A stretch of DNA of 64,000 nucleotides from Rhodobacter sp. TJ_12 (GCF_020023995.1 NZ_NRRD01000004.1:1-64000), one strand, 5' to 3'. Shown: positions 28,107 through 38,131, numbered from the stretch's first letter. Translations and numbers: made by a program. Notes: a model not told the origin generated them from the letters alone.

Positions 28107-29375
28107 TTACACGGCGCGGATTTGTTTCGCCTTGGGCGTCGGCGCACCGGAATTGGCATCGATGAAATCAAGCACCAGCGGGCGAATGTTGTTGCGCCAG
28201 CTGCGCCCCGCGAAAATGCCGTAATGGCCCGCGCCGGGTTCCAGATGCTGGGCCTTCATCTCGTCGGGCAGGCCGGTGCAAAGCCGCAGCGCCGCAACGC
28301 ATTGGCCCGGCGCAGAAATATCGTCATTCGCGCCTTCGACCGTTTTTACTGCGACCGTGGTGATCTTGCCGATATCGACAGGTTTGCCCGCGACGGTGAA
28401 TTTGTTTTGTGCGATCTCCAGCCCTTTGAAAATCCGCTCCACCGTCGAAAGATAGAATTCCGCCGTCATATCCATCACGGCCAGATATTCGTCATAGAAG
28501 ATATTGTGGTGGTCGTGTTCGGAGCCTTCGTCCTGCGCCTCGGCCATGATCTTGTCGGTGAAGGCTTTGGAGTGTTTGTCCATGTTCATCGAGATGAACG
28601 AGGCCAATTGCATCAGCCCCGGATAGACCAGCCGCCCCGCGCCCTTATATTTGAAGCCGACGCGTTGAATGACCAAATGCTCCAACTGGCCCATCGTCAC
28701 GCGGCGACCGAAATCGGTCACATCGGTGGCCGCGGCATCGGGATCAATCGGCCCGCCGATCAACGTCAGCGTGCGCGGCTGCGCCTCGGGTTCTTCTTCG
28801 GCCAGATAGGCGGTGGCGGCCAATGTCAGCGGCGCGGGCTGGCAGACCGCGATCACATGGATATCGGGCCCCAAAAGCCGCATGAATTCCACAAGGTAAA
28901 GCGTGTAATCCTCGATATCGAATTTGCCCTCGGAGGCGGGAATATCACGCGCATTATGCCAATCTGTCACATAAACGTCGGCATCGGGCAGCAGGCTATT
29001 CACCGTGGAGCGGAGCAACGTCGCATAATGGCCCGACATCGGCGCCACCAAAAGCACCCGGCGCTTCATCGGCGCGCGGCCTTGAACCTTGAAATGGATC
29101 AGGGCGCCAAACGGTTTATCAAGCAGCGTTTCCACATCGATCAGGTGGTCTTTGCCATCGGCGGCGGGGATCGAGCGGATGCCCCAATCGGGCTTGATGA
29201 CCATGCGCGCAAAACTGCGCTCGGTCACGCGGCCCCAAGCGGACATCAGTTTGAACATCGGATGAGGCGTCAACCCCCAGACCGGATAGGAGGCCATGGC
29301 GCGTGCAGAGGCGCCCATCCACTCGTTGGTATTCCTGATGGTTTCCATCAGGTCGTAACTCATCATGCCTTTCAT
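28107..29375 (-). CDS. phaZ: intracellular polyhydroxyalkanoate depolymerase
   Basis: PhaZ mobilises stored polyhydroxybutyrate in the cytoplasm. The 422-residue alpha/beta-hydrolase has the Cys nucleophile motif AVCQPAP (Cys178), used by intracellular depolymerases in place of the lipase-box Ser. Other family stretches are VLLVAPMSGHYATLLR, VYVTDWHNARD and EPGAGHYGIFAGRSWR (catalytic His region). The start at 29375 follows GAGGGAG. A reading frame open to 30302 overlaps phaC and is rejected. It is divergent from phaC across 87 bases, so storage and mobilisation genes share a control region. Confidence 0.94.
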   Translation of the reverse strand: MKGMMSYDLMETIRNTNEWMGASARAMASYPVWGLTPHPMFKLMSAWGRVTERSFARMVIKPDWGIRSIPAADGKDHLIDVETLLDKPFGALIHFKVQGRAPMKRRVLLVAPMSGHYATLLRSTVNSLLPDADVYVTDWHNARDIPASEGKFDIEDYTLYLVEFMRLLGPDIHVIAVCQPAPLTLAATAYLAEEEPEAQPRTLTLIGGPIDPDAAATDVTDFGRRVTMGQLEHLVIQRVGFKYKGAGRLVYPGLMQLASFISMNMDKHSKAFTDKIMAEAQDEGSEHDHHNIFYDEYLAVMDMTAEFYLSTVERIFKGLEIAQNKFTVAGKPVDIGKITTVAVKTVEGANDDISAPGQCVAALRLCTGLPDEMKAQHLEPGAGHYGIFAGRSWRNNIRPLVLDFIDANSGAPTPKAKQIRAV

Positions 29376-29462
29376 GGCGCTCCCTCGAAATCGCGCACAA
29401 CCCCGCTTGCCCCTGATGCATGCGACGTTATGTTTCAAAGAGGATAGGGAGGAAATTGCATT
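29376..29462. promoter_or_regulatory. divergent phaZ/phaC intergenic region
   Basis: This 87-base gap must hold both promoters. It contains GAGGGAG (phaZ ribosome site) and AGGGAGG (phaC ribosome site). A CTGC-N3-GCAG motif resembling the PhaR recognition sequence lies just inside phaC at 29491-29501. I cannot place -35/-10 elements with confidence. Confidence 0.45.
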
Positions 29463-31256
29463 ATGACAACGCCCGAAGAGATCGAATCTGCTGCATCGCA
29501 GCAAATGCGAGAGAATCTGGCGCGCATCGAAACATTGACAACCCGCTTGGTGGACGCGCTGGCGCATAAGCGCGCGCCCAACCTTGCGCTCGAAGGCCCG
29601 GGGATGGATCTCTACCTGGCCTCGTCTGCGGCTTATATGAAGGCGCTCGCGGAAAACCCCGCCAAGATTTTTGAGGCGCAGGTGCGCTATTGGGGCGATG
29701 CGATGACGCATTACATGGAGGCCAGTCACGCGCTGGCGCAGGGCAAATTGCAACCGCCCGAAGACCCCGGCCCCAAAGATCGGCGCTTTTCCAACCCGTT
29801 GTGGGACAGCCACCCCTATTTCAATTTCGTCAAACAGCAATATCTGATCGCCGCCAAGGCGATTGAGGAGGGCGCGGCCAAGGTCGAGGGGCTTGACCCG
29901 GTGAACCGCCGCCGGCTGGATTATTTCACCAAGCAGATCGTCGATTTGATGGCGCCCACGAATTTTCTGGCCACCAACCCCGATGCGCTGGAGCGCGCGG
30001 TCGCGACCGAGGGGGAAAGTCTGGTGCGCGGGTTGGAAAACCTTGTCCGCGATATCGAGGAAAACAAAGGCGATCTGATCGTCACGCTTTCCGACCGCAA
30101 CGCCTTTAAAGTGGGCGAGAATATCGGCACCGCCGAAGGGGCGGTTGTGTATCGCAATGATATGATGGAGCTGATCCAATACGCCCCCACCACCGAAACG
30201 GTGCACAAAACCCCGTTGATCATTTTCCCGCCGTGGATCAACAAGTTCTATATCCTTGATCTGAAACCGCAAAACAGCCTGATCCGCTGGATCGTCGATC
30301 AAGGCTTCACGCTGTTTGTCGTCAGTTGGAAAAACCCCGATGCCTCTTATGCCGATATCGGCCTAGAGGATTACATCACCGAGGGCTATCTGACCGCGAT
30401 TGAAAAGGTGAAAAAGATCACCGGCGAGCCCAAGGTGAATGCCGTGGGCTATTGCATCGCGGGCACCACACTGTCGCTGACGCTCGCGCTTTTGAACAAG
30501 CGCAAGGATCGCTCGATCAATTCGGCGACCTTCTTTACCACACTGACCGATTTTTCGGATCAGGGCGAGTTCACCGCCTTCTTGCAAGACGATTTCGTTG
30601 ACGGGATCGAAGCGCAATGCAAGGCGGATGGGGTGCTGTCGAGCTATTTCATGACCCGCACCTTTTCCTATCTGCGGGCCAACGACCTGATATATCAGCC
30701 CGCGATCCGCGCTTACATGCTGGGGGAATCGCCGCCCGCTTTCGATCTGCTGTACTGGAACGGCGACAGCACCAACCTGCCGGGCAAAATGGCGATGCAA
30801 TATCTGCGCGGCCTGTGCCAAGAAGACAGTTTCACCGCCAAGGGTTTTCCGCTTTTGGGCGAGGTGCTGAAAGTTTCGGATGTGAAAGTGCCGCTGTGCG
30901 CGATTGCCTGCGAAACCGACCATATTGCGCCGTGGGTTTCCAGTTTCACCGGGGTGGCGCAGATGGGGGCGAAGGATAAGACCTTCATCTTGTCGGAATC
31001 GGGCCATATCGCCGGGATCGTCAATCCCCCATCCAAAAAGAAATACGGCCATTACACCTCGGAGGCGCCGGTCGAAAATTATGCCGACTGGAAGGCCGTG
31101 GCCGATTATCATCACGGCAGTTGGTGGCCGCGCTGGGGGGAATGGCTGGCCAAACGCTCGGGCAAACAGGTGCCCGCACGCGCCGTGGGCGATGCAGCGC
31201 ATCCGCCCCTTGCGCCCGCGCCCGGCACCTATGTGACCGAGGTGGTGAAGATCTAG
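29463..31256 (+). CDS. phaC: class I poly(3-hydroxyalkanoate) synthase
   Basis: PhaC polymerises 3-hydroxyacyl-CoA into storage polyester on the granule surface. The 597-residue protein has the synthase box GYCIAGT with catalytic Cys331, and the class I conserved stretches PPWINKFYILDL, QGFTLFVVSWKNPD, LPGKMAMQYLRG, and SGHIAGIVNPP (His region). Length fits class I rather than the shorter class III/IV enzymes. AGGGAGG precedes the ATG. No phaA, phaB, phasin or phaR gene is adjacent in this window. Confidence 0.96.
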   Translation: MTTPEEIESAASQQMRENLARIETLTTRLVDALAHKRAPNLALEGPGMDLYLASSAAYMKALAENPAKIFEAQVRYWGDAMTHYMEASHALAQGKLQPPEDPGPKDRRFSNPLWDSHPYFNFVKQQYLIAAKAIEEGAAKVEGLDPVNRRRLDYFTKQIVDLMAPTNFLATNPDALERAVATEGESLVRGLENLVRDIEENKGDLIVTLSDRNAFKVGENIGTAEGAVVYRNDMMELIQYAPTTETVHKTPLIIFPPWINKFYILDLKPQNSLIRWIVDQGFTLFVVSWKNPDASYADIGLEDYITEGYLTAIEKVKKITGEPKVNAVGYCIAGTTLSLTLALLNKRKDRSINSATFFTTLTDFSDQGEFTAFLQDDFVDGIEAQCKADGVLSSYFMTRTFSYLRANDLIYQPAIRAYMLGESPPAFDLLYWNGDSTNLPGKMAMQYLRGLCQEDSFTAKGFPLLGEVLKVSDVKVPLCAIACETDHIAPWVSSFTGVAQMGAKDKTFILSESGHIAGIVNPPSKKKYGHYTSEAPVENYADWKAVADYHHGSWWPRWGEWLAKRSGKQVPARAVGDAAHPPLAPAPGTYVTEVVKI

Positions 31257-31358
31257 ACCCAAGCGGCGCGGCCGGTTCCCAGCCGCCGCGCTTCCATATT
31301 GGCCCAAGGCCCCAATCGAACCTATGCCTTGCGACCGATGAGCCCACCGAAGGGAAAA

Positions 31359-31382
31359 GGGCCGCCCAAGCTGCGGCGGCCC
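31359..31382 (+). terminator. hairpin terminator after phaC
   Basis: GGGCCGCC and GGCGGCCC pair across an 8-base loop and are followed by a short T-containing stretch (CATTTGTG). The element sits between the convergent phaC and the gene at 31414. Confidence 0.65.
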
Positions 31383-31413
31383 CATTTGTGTCTATAAAGG
31401 CGCGGCGCCGCGC

Positions 31414-31938
31414 TTATTGCTTCAGCGGCGGCCAATCCTTTTTGTCATCTTCGGCGTCATCCTCGGCGGCGCTTGCTTCGAAGGGGCCGAAGTCAAAGGC
31501 ATCGACTCGCAGGCCGTAATCGGCCTTGTCGGACAGCGCGGCAATAGGGGTCTTGGCGGCGCTATCTTCCCCGGTTGTGCCCACCGAAGCCCCCAAACCA
31601 TTCACCAGATCGTCCCAGCCTGCTTTCGTCGGCCCAGACCCCATAAGTTGTTCGTAAACGGCCATCTCCTCTTCCGAGAGGTCTTCGCCAAGCAGGCCGA
31701 CAGCGGCGTCTGTCTCTGCCTGCGCGGCCGCCAGAATATCGAGTACTTTCCCCAAACGGGGATCTGCGCGCAATTTTGCGGTCAGATCCCCTTGGTCTTC
31801 AAGGTCAATATCCGCCATACCCTCAGCAAAAACAGGAAGTTCCGGATGCCGCAGGTCATCGATCCCGACCAAAATCACCGGCGTTTTGCCGTCCTCTTCG
31901 GGGGTGGAATCGTAGGGCGTATCAAACAGATCGAACAT
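31414..31938 (-). CDS. uncharacterised acidic cytoplasmic protein
   Basis: I do not recognise this 174-residue protein. It begins MFDLFDTPYDSTPEEDGKTP after AAGGAAG. It has no signal peptide or membrane segment and is strongly acidic, with Asp/Glu-rich ends. A helical middle (about residues 55-100, DPRLGKVLDILAAAQAETDA) and a C-terminal low-complexity acidic tail (AEDDAEDDKKDW) are visible. An upstream extension to 32058 would add 40 residues with no ribosome site. It lies between phaC (convergent) and a DUF4177 gene (same strand, 137 bases upstream); neither suggests a function. Confidence 0.7.
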   Translation of the reverse strand: MFDLFDTPYDSTPEEDGKTPVILVGIDDLRHPELPVFAEGMADIDLEDQGDLTAKLRADPRLGKVLDILAAAQAETDAAVGLLGEDLSEEEMAVYEQLMGSGPTKAGWDDLVNGLGASVGTTGEDSAAKTPIAALSDKADYGLRVDAFDFGPFEASAAEDDAEDDKKDWPPLKQ

Positions 31939-32075
31939 CGGGCGCTTCCTTCGCGGCTGTGGGCCCAGCAAGACCGGGCCGGTAAGGCAGCCTTGCAAAG
32001 GGGGCACATCGCTCGCAATTCCCCCGTTGGGGGATGGAACGCGCAAAACCGAGGCCAAAAGGACCGCGGGACGCC

Positions 32076-32459
32076 TTATGCCTCGTCGTCGTCCACCGGG
32101 CCGATGCGCGGGGCGCGACCTTGGGGGGCATTGCTGCTGAGCACGCGGCGGCGGGTCGGCTCTGCCGACAGATTATCCGGCGTCTCTTCAACAATCTCGG
32201 CGCGGGCTTGGCGCGGCGGGGCATTTTCCAGCACCCGGCGGAACACCAGCATATTGTGATACACGGTGGTCTTCGAGGTCAGGCCCGAACGTTCCTCGGC
32301 GGGCAGCGTTTCGGCGCGGCAATATTCCCAGCCTTCCGCCGCCATTTCATTCATCAACAAGCTTAGCGCATGGGCAAAACGATCCGCGCCCGTCTTCAGC
32401 CCCCGGCCCTTTTCGCCCCGCACCGGCGCGGGCACCACCTTGTATTCGTAAGCCTGCAT
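32076..32459 (-). CDS. DUF4177 domain protein
   Basis: The 127-residue protein begins MQAYEYKVVPAPVRGEKGRG and carries a DUF4177-like domain over about residues 1-75 (the EYKVV start and MAAEGWEYCRAETLP core are typical). The C-terminal third is Arg/Pro-rich and probably disordered. DUF4177 proteins are small soluble proteins of unknown role. It stands on the opposite strand from cobS, with 166 bases between start codons that must hold both promoters; nothing recognisable is seen there. Confidence 0.75.
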   Translation of the reverse strand: MQAYEYKVVPAPVRGEKGRGLKTGADRFAHALSLLMNEMAAEGWEYCRAETLPAEERSGLTSKTTVYHNMLVFRRVLENAPPRQARAEIVEETPDNLSAEPTRRRVLSSNAPQGRAPRIGPVDDDEA

Positions 32460-32625
32460 CTTGTTGTCCGTTCTGAAAAGGGTGCGGCGCCAGCAAACAC
32501 CGCCCTGCCCTATGCGTCAAGAAACGAAGGGGTGAGGCCATGGTCTGTGCCCCGCACAATCGCGCCTCTTGCACGCTCCTGCCCGATGCGCCACAAATCG
32601 CTAACCCGATAAAGAGGACGCCCAG

Positions 32626-33600
32626 ATGCTCGATACCAACGCCAAGCCCACCGAAGAAATCGACCTGCGCGAGGTGTTCGGCCTCGAAAGCGATATGAAG
32701 GTCAAGGGCTTCGCGGAACGCACCGACCGCGTGCCGGACGTCGATTCGACCTATAAATTCGACCCCGATACCACGCTCGCCATTCTGGCAGGCTTTGCCT
32801 ACAACCGCCGCGTGATGATTCAGGGCTATCACGGCACCGGCAAATCCACCCATATCGAACAGGTGGCAGCGCGGCTCAATTGGCCCTGTGTGCGGGTCAA
32901 CCTTGACAGCCATGTCAGCCGGATCGACCTGATCGGCAAAGACGCGATCAAACTGGTCGATGGCAAACAGGTCACCGTTTTCCATGAAGGTATCCTGCCT
33001 TGGGCGCTGCGCAACCCGACCGCGATTGTGTTTGATGAATATGATGCGGGGCGCGCCGATGTGATGTTCGTGATCCAGCGCGTGCTGGAGGCCGATGGCA
33101 AGCTGACGCTTCTGGACCAAAACGAGGTGATCACGCCGCATTCGTGCTTCCGGCTTTTTGCCACGTCGAACACCGTGGGTCTGGGCGACACGACGGGGCT
33201 TTACCACGGCACGCAACAAATCAACCAAGGCCAGATGGACCGCTGGTCGCTGGTGTCGACGCTGAACTATCTTAGCCATGATGCCGAAGCGGCGATCGTC
33301 TTGTCGAAATGCCCCAATTACAACACCGACAAGGGCCGCAAGATCATCAACCAGATGGTCACCGTGGCCGATCTGACCCGCTCGGCCTTCATGAACGGCG
33401 ATCTGTCCACCGTCATGTCGCCCCGCACGGTGATTGCCTGGGCGCAAAACGCCGATATCTTCCGCAATGTGGGCTATGCGTTCCGGCTGACCTTCCTGAA
33501 CAAATGCGACGAGTTGGAACGCGCCACCGTGGCCGAATTCTATCAGCGCCTGTTCGATGAGGAACTGCCCGAAAGCGCGGCGGTGATTGCGGGGCGCTAA
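32626..33600 (+). CDS. cobS: cobaltochelatase subunit CobS
   Basis: CobS is the AAA+ ATPase of the aerobic (late insertion) cobaltochelatase CobNST, which inserts cobalt into hydrogenobyrinic acid a,c-diamide for vitamin B12. The 324-residue protein has the Walker A motif [10 protein letters not shown], Walker B region [14 protein letters not shown] and the sensor stretch [17 protein letters not shown]. Length is normal. cobT follows on the same strand after an inverted gene. No cobN is in the window. Confidence 0.95.
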   Translation: MLDTNAKPTEEIDLREVFGLESDMKVKGFAERTDRVPDVDSTYKFDPDTTLAILAGFAYNRRVMIQGYHGTGKSTHIEQVAARLNWPCVRVNLDSHVSRIDLIGKDAIKLVDGKQVTVFHEGILPWALRNPTAIVFDEYDAGRADVMFVIQRVLEADGKLTLLDQNEVITPHSCFRLFATSNTVGLGDTTGLYHGTQQINQGQMDRWSLVSTLNYLSHDAEAAIVLSKCPNYNTDKGRKIINQMVTVADLTRSAFMNGDLSTVMSPRTVIAWAQNADIFRNVGYAFRLTFLNKCDELERATVAEFYQRLFDEELPESAAVIAGR

Positions 33601-33618
33601 GCCCCTACATCACGGGCC

Positions 33619-33660
33619 AAATGAAAAGCGGCGCGCCCTTTGGCGCGCCGCTTTTCATTT
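33619..33660. terminator. bidirectional intrinsic terminator between cobS and the FMN reductase gene
   Basis: A perfect 19-base inverted repeat with a CTTT loop: the left arm starts AAATGAAAAGCGG and the right arm ends CCGCTTTTCATTT. Both strands end in A/T runs, so it can stop transcription from cobS and from the converging gene at 33679. Confidence 0.92.
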
Positions 33661-33678
33661 CGTGAGCGGTTATTAAAC

Positions 33679-34266
33679 TTAGCCGCGCGCGGCTTTGGTG
33701 GCAGCGCCCCACCACGCGATATCGGCCAGAAGGCCCTTGGCCGAGCCTTCGATATGGCCCGCGATCTCCGACATTTCGCCATTGGACCCCAGCGGCGAGA
33801 TCGCCATGAAATCGCCCCCACCAATATGCACCGCGTTGCGCACCGGCACCATTTGCAGCTCGACCGCGATGCCGCGCAGATGTTCGATCGCGCGCCCCGC
33901 GCCAAGGCCGCCATAGCCCACCGCGCCCATCGGCTTTTTCGCCCATTCGACATAGGCTTGATCGAGCGCGTTTTTCAAAACGCCGGTGATCGAGTGGTTG
34001 TATTCGGCGGTCACAAAAATATAGCCGTCAAATTCGGCGATCTTTTTCTGCCAGCGCACCGCTTCGGCATTTTGCGACGGTGCCCAAGCGTTCGAGGCGA
34101 CCTCGTCAAAGAACGGCAGGTCGTAATCGCGCAGATCGACCAGTTCGAAACTCATTTCGGGGTGCTCGGCGCGGGCAAAATCCAAGAACCATTGCGCGGG
34201 TTTATCGGCCAGCCGCGTCGGGCGGGTCGAGGACAGGATGACGGCGATATTGAGTTTGTCAGACAT
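33679..34266 (-). CDS. NADPH-dependent FMN reductase family protein
   Basis: The 195-residue flavodoxin-fold protein starts [22 protein letters not shown], the FMN phosphate-binding loop of the NADPH-dependent FMN reductase (ArsH/ChrR/AzoR-like) family. It contains the second family motif [17 protein letters not shown]. Members reduce FMN, quinones, azo dyes or chromate; the physiological substrate cannot be read. It lies inverted between cobS and cobT. Since the cobyrinate pathway includes a flavin-dependent cobalt reduction step, a link to corrinoid metabolism is possible but is inference. Confidence 0.85.
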   Translation of the reverse strand: MSDKLNIAVILSSTRPTRLADKPAQWFLDFARAEHPEMSFELVDLRDYDLPFFDEVASNAWAPSQNAEAVRWQKKIAEFDGYIFVTAEYNHSITGVLKNALDQAYVEWAKKPMGAVGYGGLGAGRAIEHLRGIAVELQMVPVRNAVHIGGGDFMAISPLGSNGEMSEIAGHIEGSAKGLLADIAWWGAATKAARG

Positions 34267-34434
34267 AGGAACCTCTGGTGTCCGGTGTGGCTTTCCTCAA
34301 ATATGGCGCACAATGCCGCAAAGAAAAGCCAAGGTTCTGCGCGCAAAAGAACAGCCCCCGTGCTTTTTCGTGTTCTTGTCGGCCCAAGCATTGTGCCGCT
34401 GGACGGCGCGCCTTGGCGGTGCTTTACATGCAGT

Positions 34435-36312
34435 ATGACGAAGCCCACGCAAAACCCCGCCGACCCGTTTAAAAAGGCCTTGGCAGAGGCCACGAAGACG
34501 CTTGCCGATGCGCCCGAGATGAAGGTCAGCTACACCGTCGACCCGTCCGGCGTGGCGGGCGATGCGATGCGCCTGCCACAGGTAAGCCGCCGCATGACGC
34601 GCGACGAAATCATGATGGCGCGCGGCACGGGCGATGCGCTGGCGCTGCGCGAACGCCACCATGATGCAAAGGTCGCCGCGCGCTACACGCCCTCGGGCGA
34701 GATGGCGAAAAGCCTGTTTGAGGCAATGGAAACCGCGCGCTGCGAAGCTTTGGGCGCGCGCGATATGCCCGGCACGATGACCAACATCGATTTCAAGATC
34801 GGCCATGAGGCCGAGCGCAAGGGCTATGGCCAGATCCGCACGCAGGCCGAGGCGCCGCTTCCAGTCGCAGCGGGCTATCTGGTGCGCGAACTGGCAACGG
34901 GGCGCAAATTGCCCGCCGCTGCCGATCATGTGCTTGAGCTCTGGCGGGGTTTTTTGGAAGACAGCGCCGGGCAGGACTTCGAAAACATCAATCACGTGCT
35001 GGCCGATCAAGCGGCTTTCGCGCGGCTCGCGCGGCAGGTGATTGCCGATCTGGGCTATGCCGATCAGTTGGGCGATGACCCCGACGAGCCCAATAATGAC
35101 GACAGCGAGGCCGAGGAAAGCGAAAACGATCCCGAGGCGCAAAACGAGGATCGCTCGGAAGAAGATCAGGTCGAAGAAGACAGCGAGTCGACGCCGGAGC
35201 GCAGCCAAGACGACAGCCAAGACCAGACCCAGACGACGGTCAGCCAAGACGATATTTCCGACCAAGAACTGGGCGAAGAAGTGGAGATGCCGCAAGCGGA
35301 TGCGCCGCCAGAGCCTCCGCCGCCCCCGCCGCATTCGCAGGCCGACCCAAATTACACCGTCTTCACCACCGATTTTGACGAGGAAATCCGCGCAGAAGAT
35401 TTGGCGGAGCCCGCCGAATTGGAACGGCTGCGGGCCTATCTGGATCAGCAATTGGAACCGCTCAAGGGGGCGGTGGCGCGGCTTGCCAACAAGCTGCAAC
35501 GCCGCTTGCAGGCCCAGCAAAATCGGTCTTGGGAATTTGACCGCGAAGAGGGCCAGTTGGATGCGGGCCGTTTGGCGCGGGTGGTGGCGAACCCGACCAC
35601 GCCGCTCAGTTTCAAGGTCGAAAAAGACACCGAATTTCGCGACACCTGCGTGACGCTGCTGTTGGACAACTCCGGCTCGATGCGCGGTCGCCCGATCTCG
35701 ATTGCCGCGATTTGCGCCGATGTTTTGGCGCGCACGCTGGAACGCTGCTCGGTCAAGGTGGAGATTTTGGGTTTCACCACCCGCGCGTGGAAAGGCGGCC
35801 AAGCCCGCGAGAAATGGTTGGCCGAAGGGCGCCCGCAAAGCCCCGGGCGGCTCAACGATCTGCGCCACATCATCTACAAAGGGGCCGATGCGCCGTGGCG
35901 GCGTGTGCGGTCCAACCTTGGGCTGATGATGAAAGAGGGGTTGCTGAAAGAAAACATCGACGGCGAGGCGCTCGAATGGGCGTATAAACGCGCCGTTTCG
36001 CGCCCGGAATCGCGCAAGATCTTGATGGTGATTTCCGATGGCGCGCCGGTCGATGATTCAACTTTGTCGGTCAACCCCGCGATCTATCTGGAAAAACACC
36101 TGCGCGACGTGATCGAAATGGTCGAACGCAAGCGCGCCGTGGAACTGATTGCCATTGGCATCGGCCATGATGTAACGCGCTATTATAGCCGCGCGGTCAC
36201 CATCACCGATGTCGAACAATTGGCGGGCGCGATGACCGAACAGCTTGCCGCGCTGTTTGACAATGATCCGCGCGCCCGTGCGCGGGTGCTGGGTCTAAAA
36301 AAGGCCATCTAA
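34435..36312 (+). CDS. cobT: cobaltochelatase subunit CobT
   Basis: CobT works with CobS as the chaperone-like ATPase/VWA pair that drives cobalt insertion by CobN. The 625-residue protein has an N-terminal domain (residues 1-210) and a long, very acidic Asp/Glu/Gln/Ser-rich linker (about 215-310, with a Pro run PEPPPPPP). A C-terminal von Willebrand A domain has the MIDAS motif [11 protein letters not shown] near residue 410. Length is close to the known CobT. The ATG at 34435 has only a weak ribosome site; the frame is open upstream to 33640 but that part overlaps the inverted gene and is not coding. Confidence 0.94.
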   Translation: MTKPTQNPADPFKKALAEATKTLADAPEMKVSYTVDPSGVAGDAMRLPQVSRRMTRDEIMMARGTGDALALRERHHDAKVAARYTPSGEMAKSLFEAMETARCEALGARDMPGTMTNIDFKIGHEAERKGYGQIRTQAEAPLPVAAGYLVRELATGRKLPAAADHVLELWRGFLEDSAGQDFENINHVLADQAAFARLARQVIADLGYADQLGDDPDEPNNDDSEAEESENDPEAQNEDRSEEDQVEEDSESTPERSQDDSQDQTQTTVSQDDISDQELGEEVEMPQADAPPEPPPPPPHSQADPNYTVFTTDFDEEIRAEDLAEPAELERLRAYLDQQLEPLKGAVARLANKLQRRLQAQQNRSWEFDREEGQLDAGRLARVVANPTTPLSFKVEKDTEFRDTCVTLLLDNSGSMRGRPISIAAICADVLARTLERCSVKVEILGFTTRAWKGGQAREKWLAEGRPQSPGRLNDLRHIIYKGADAPWRRVRSNLGLMMKEGLLKENIDGEALEWAYKRAVSRPESRKILMVISDGAPVDDSTLSVNPAIYLEKHLRDVIEMVERKRAVELIAIGIGHDVTRYYSRAVTITDVEQLAGAMTEQLAALFDNDPRARARVLGLKKAI

Positions 36313-36331
36313 ACCGGCCTTCGGGGGAAAG

Positions 36332-38131
36332 ATGTTTCAAGATTTTACCACCCGCTCCGCGCCCGAACATGGCCCCGCGCGGCTCGCCGCGCTGCGTCAG
36401 GCGCTGACGCAAGCGGGGCTGAGTGGCTTTTTGGTGCCGCGCGCCGATGCGCATCAGGGCGAATATGTGGCCGAGTGCGATGCCCGGCTGGCGTGGCTGA
36501 CGGGCTTCACCGGCTCGGCCGGTTTTTGCGCGGTGCTGCCCGATCTGGCGGGCATTTTCATTGATGGCCGCTACCGCGTGCAGGTGCGCGCCGAGGTGGA
36601 TCTAAGCGCCTTCACCCCGGTCAACTGGCCCGAGCAAAAGCTTGGCCCGTGGCTTCGCGCCCATGCGCCCGAAGGCGCGCGGATCGGCTTTGATCCATGG
36701 CTGCACACGATCCGCGAGATCGAGGAATTGCGCAGCGCGCTGGAGGGCAGCGGGGTCACGCTGGTCGAAAGCGCCAATCTGGTGGATACGATCTGGCCCG
36801 ACCGCCCTGCCCCGCCGCAACAGCCCGCACGGGTGCATCCGCCGGAATTCGCGGGCGAAAGCAGCGCGGACAAACGCGCCCGTCTTGGCGAAGCACTGAC
36901 CGAATTGGGGGCCGAAGCCGCCGTGCTGACCTTGCCCGATTCCATCGCTTGGCTTTTGAACATTCGTGGCGCGGATATTCCGCGCAACCCGGTGATGCAG
37001 GCCTTTGCGGTTTTGCATGCCAACGGGCATCTGACGCTGTTCGTAGATAGCGCGAAAATCGACGGGCCGCTGCGCGCGCATTTGGGCGATGCGGTCACCT
37101 TGCGCCCGGTTTCGGCTTTTGCGCCCGGGCTGCGCTCTCTGACCGGGCCGGTGCTGGTTGACCCCGGCTCGGCCCCGCAGCAAGTCGCGCGCGAATTGGC
37201 CGAAGCCGATGTGACCGTTCTGCGCGCCGAAGACCCGTGTCTTTTGCCCAAGGCGCGCAAGAACGCCGCCGAGGTGGCGGGGATGAAGGCCGCCCATATC
37301 CGCGATGCGGCGGCTTTGGTCGAATTTCTGTGCTGGCTCGACACAGAGGCCCCCAAGGGCACCCTGACCGAGATTGACGTGGTCAAAGCGCTGGAAGAGG
37401 CGCGCCGGGCCACCGGCCAGCTTCTTGATATCAGCTTCGACACGATTTGCGGCGCGGGTCAAAATGGCGCGATTGTCCATTACCGCGTGACCGAGGCGAC
37501 GAACCGCCCCGTCAACCCCGGTGACGTGCTGCTGATCGACAGCGGCGCGCAATATCCCGATGGCACCACCGATATCACGCGCACGCTGGCTGTGGGCGCC
37601 CCGCCTACCGGCGCCGCGCAGGCCTTTACCCGCGTGTTGCAAGGCATGATCGCCCTGTCGCGTGCGCGCTTCCCACGCGGGCTGGCCGGGCGCGACCTAG
37701 ATGCTTTGGCGCGCGCGGCGCTTTGGGCCGCCGGGATGGATTACGACCACGGCACCGGCCATGGCGTCGGCGCGGCGCTTTGCGTGCATGAAGGCCCGGC
37801 GCGGATTTCGCGGCTTTCAGATGTGCCGCTGGCGCCGGGAATGATCTTGTCGAACGAGCCCGGCCATTATCACGAGGGGCATTGGGGCATTCGGATCGAA
37901 AACCTGATCTTGGTCGAGACCGCCCCGAAGATCGGCGACGAGCGCGACCATCTGTGCTTTGCCACCCTGACATGGGTGCCCATCGACCGGCGCTTGATCG
38001 TGGCCGAGATGCTTAGCACCGCCGAACGTGACTGGCTCGACACCTATCACGCCGGGGTGTTTGCGCGCATCGGCCCGCTGGTTTCTGCCCCCGCGCGCGA
38101 TTGGCTGAAAGCGGTTTGCGCCCCGCTTTGA
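36332..38131 (+). CDS. pepP: Xaa-Pro aminopeptidase (aminopeptidase P family)
   Basis: The enzyme removes N-terminal residues that precede proline. The 599-residue three-domain form has two creatinase-like N-terminal domains and a C-terminal pita-bread metallopeptidase domain. The five metal ligands are visible: the two Asp in LIDSGAQYPDGTTDITRT, the His in GTGHGVGAALCVHEGP, the Glu in LSNEPGHYHEGHWGIRIEN, and the later Glu in the IRIENLILVE stretch. GGGGAAAG precedes the ATG, 19 bases after cobT, so it may be co-transcribed with it, though no functional link is known. The gene symbol is by family; the length suits eukaryote-like AMPP1 rather than the 440-residue Escherichia coli PepP. Confidence 0.9.
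   Translation: MFQDFTTRSAPEHGPARLAALRQALTQAGLSGFLVPRADAHQGEYVAECDARLAWLTGFTGSAGFCAVLPDLAGIFIDGRYRVQVRAEVDLSAFTPVNWPEQKLGPWLRAHAPEGARIGFDPWLHTIREIEELRSALEGSGVTLVESANLVDTIWPDRPAPPQQPARVHPPEFAGESSADKRARLGEALTELGAEAAVLTLPDSIAWLLNIRGADIPRNPVMQAFAVLHANGHLTLFVDSAKIDGPLRAHLGDAVTLRPVSAFAPGLRSLTGPVLVDPGSAPQQVARELAEADVTVLRAEDPCLLPKARKNAAEVAGMKAAHIRDAAALVEFLCWLDTEAPKGTLTEIDVVKALEEARRATGQLLDISFDTICGAGQNGAIVHYRVTEATNRPVNPGDVLLIDSGAQYPDGTTDITRTLAVGAPPTGAAQAFTRVLQGMIALSRARFPRGLAGRDLDALARAALWAAGMDYDHGTGHGVGAALCVHEGPARISRLSDVPLAPGMILSNEPGHYHEGHWGIRIENLILVETAPKIGDERDHLCFATLTWVPIDRRLIVAEMLSTAERDWLDTYHAGVFARIGPLVSAPARDWLKAVCAPL

Noticed and set aside
29376-30302. Upstream extension of the phaZ frame
   Set aside because: Lies inside phaC on the other strand; PhaZ is full length from 29375 with a good ribosome site.
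33640-34434. Upstream extension of the cobT frame
   Set aside because: It overlaps the complete opposite-strand FMN reductase gene and has no CobT similarity; CobT has normal length from 34435.
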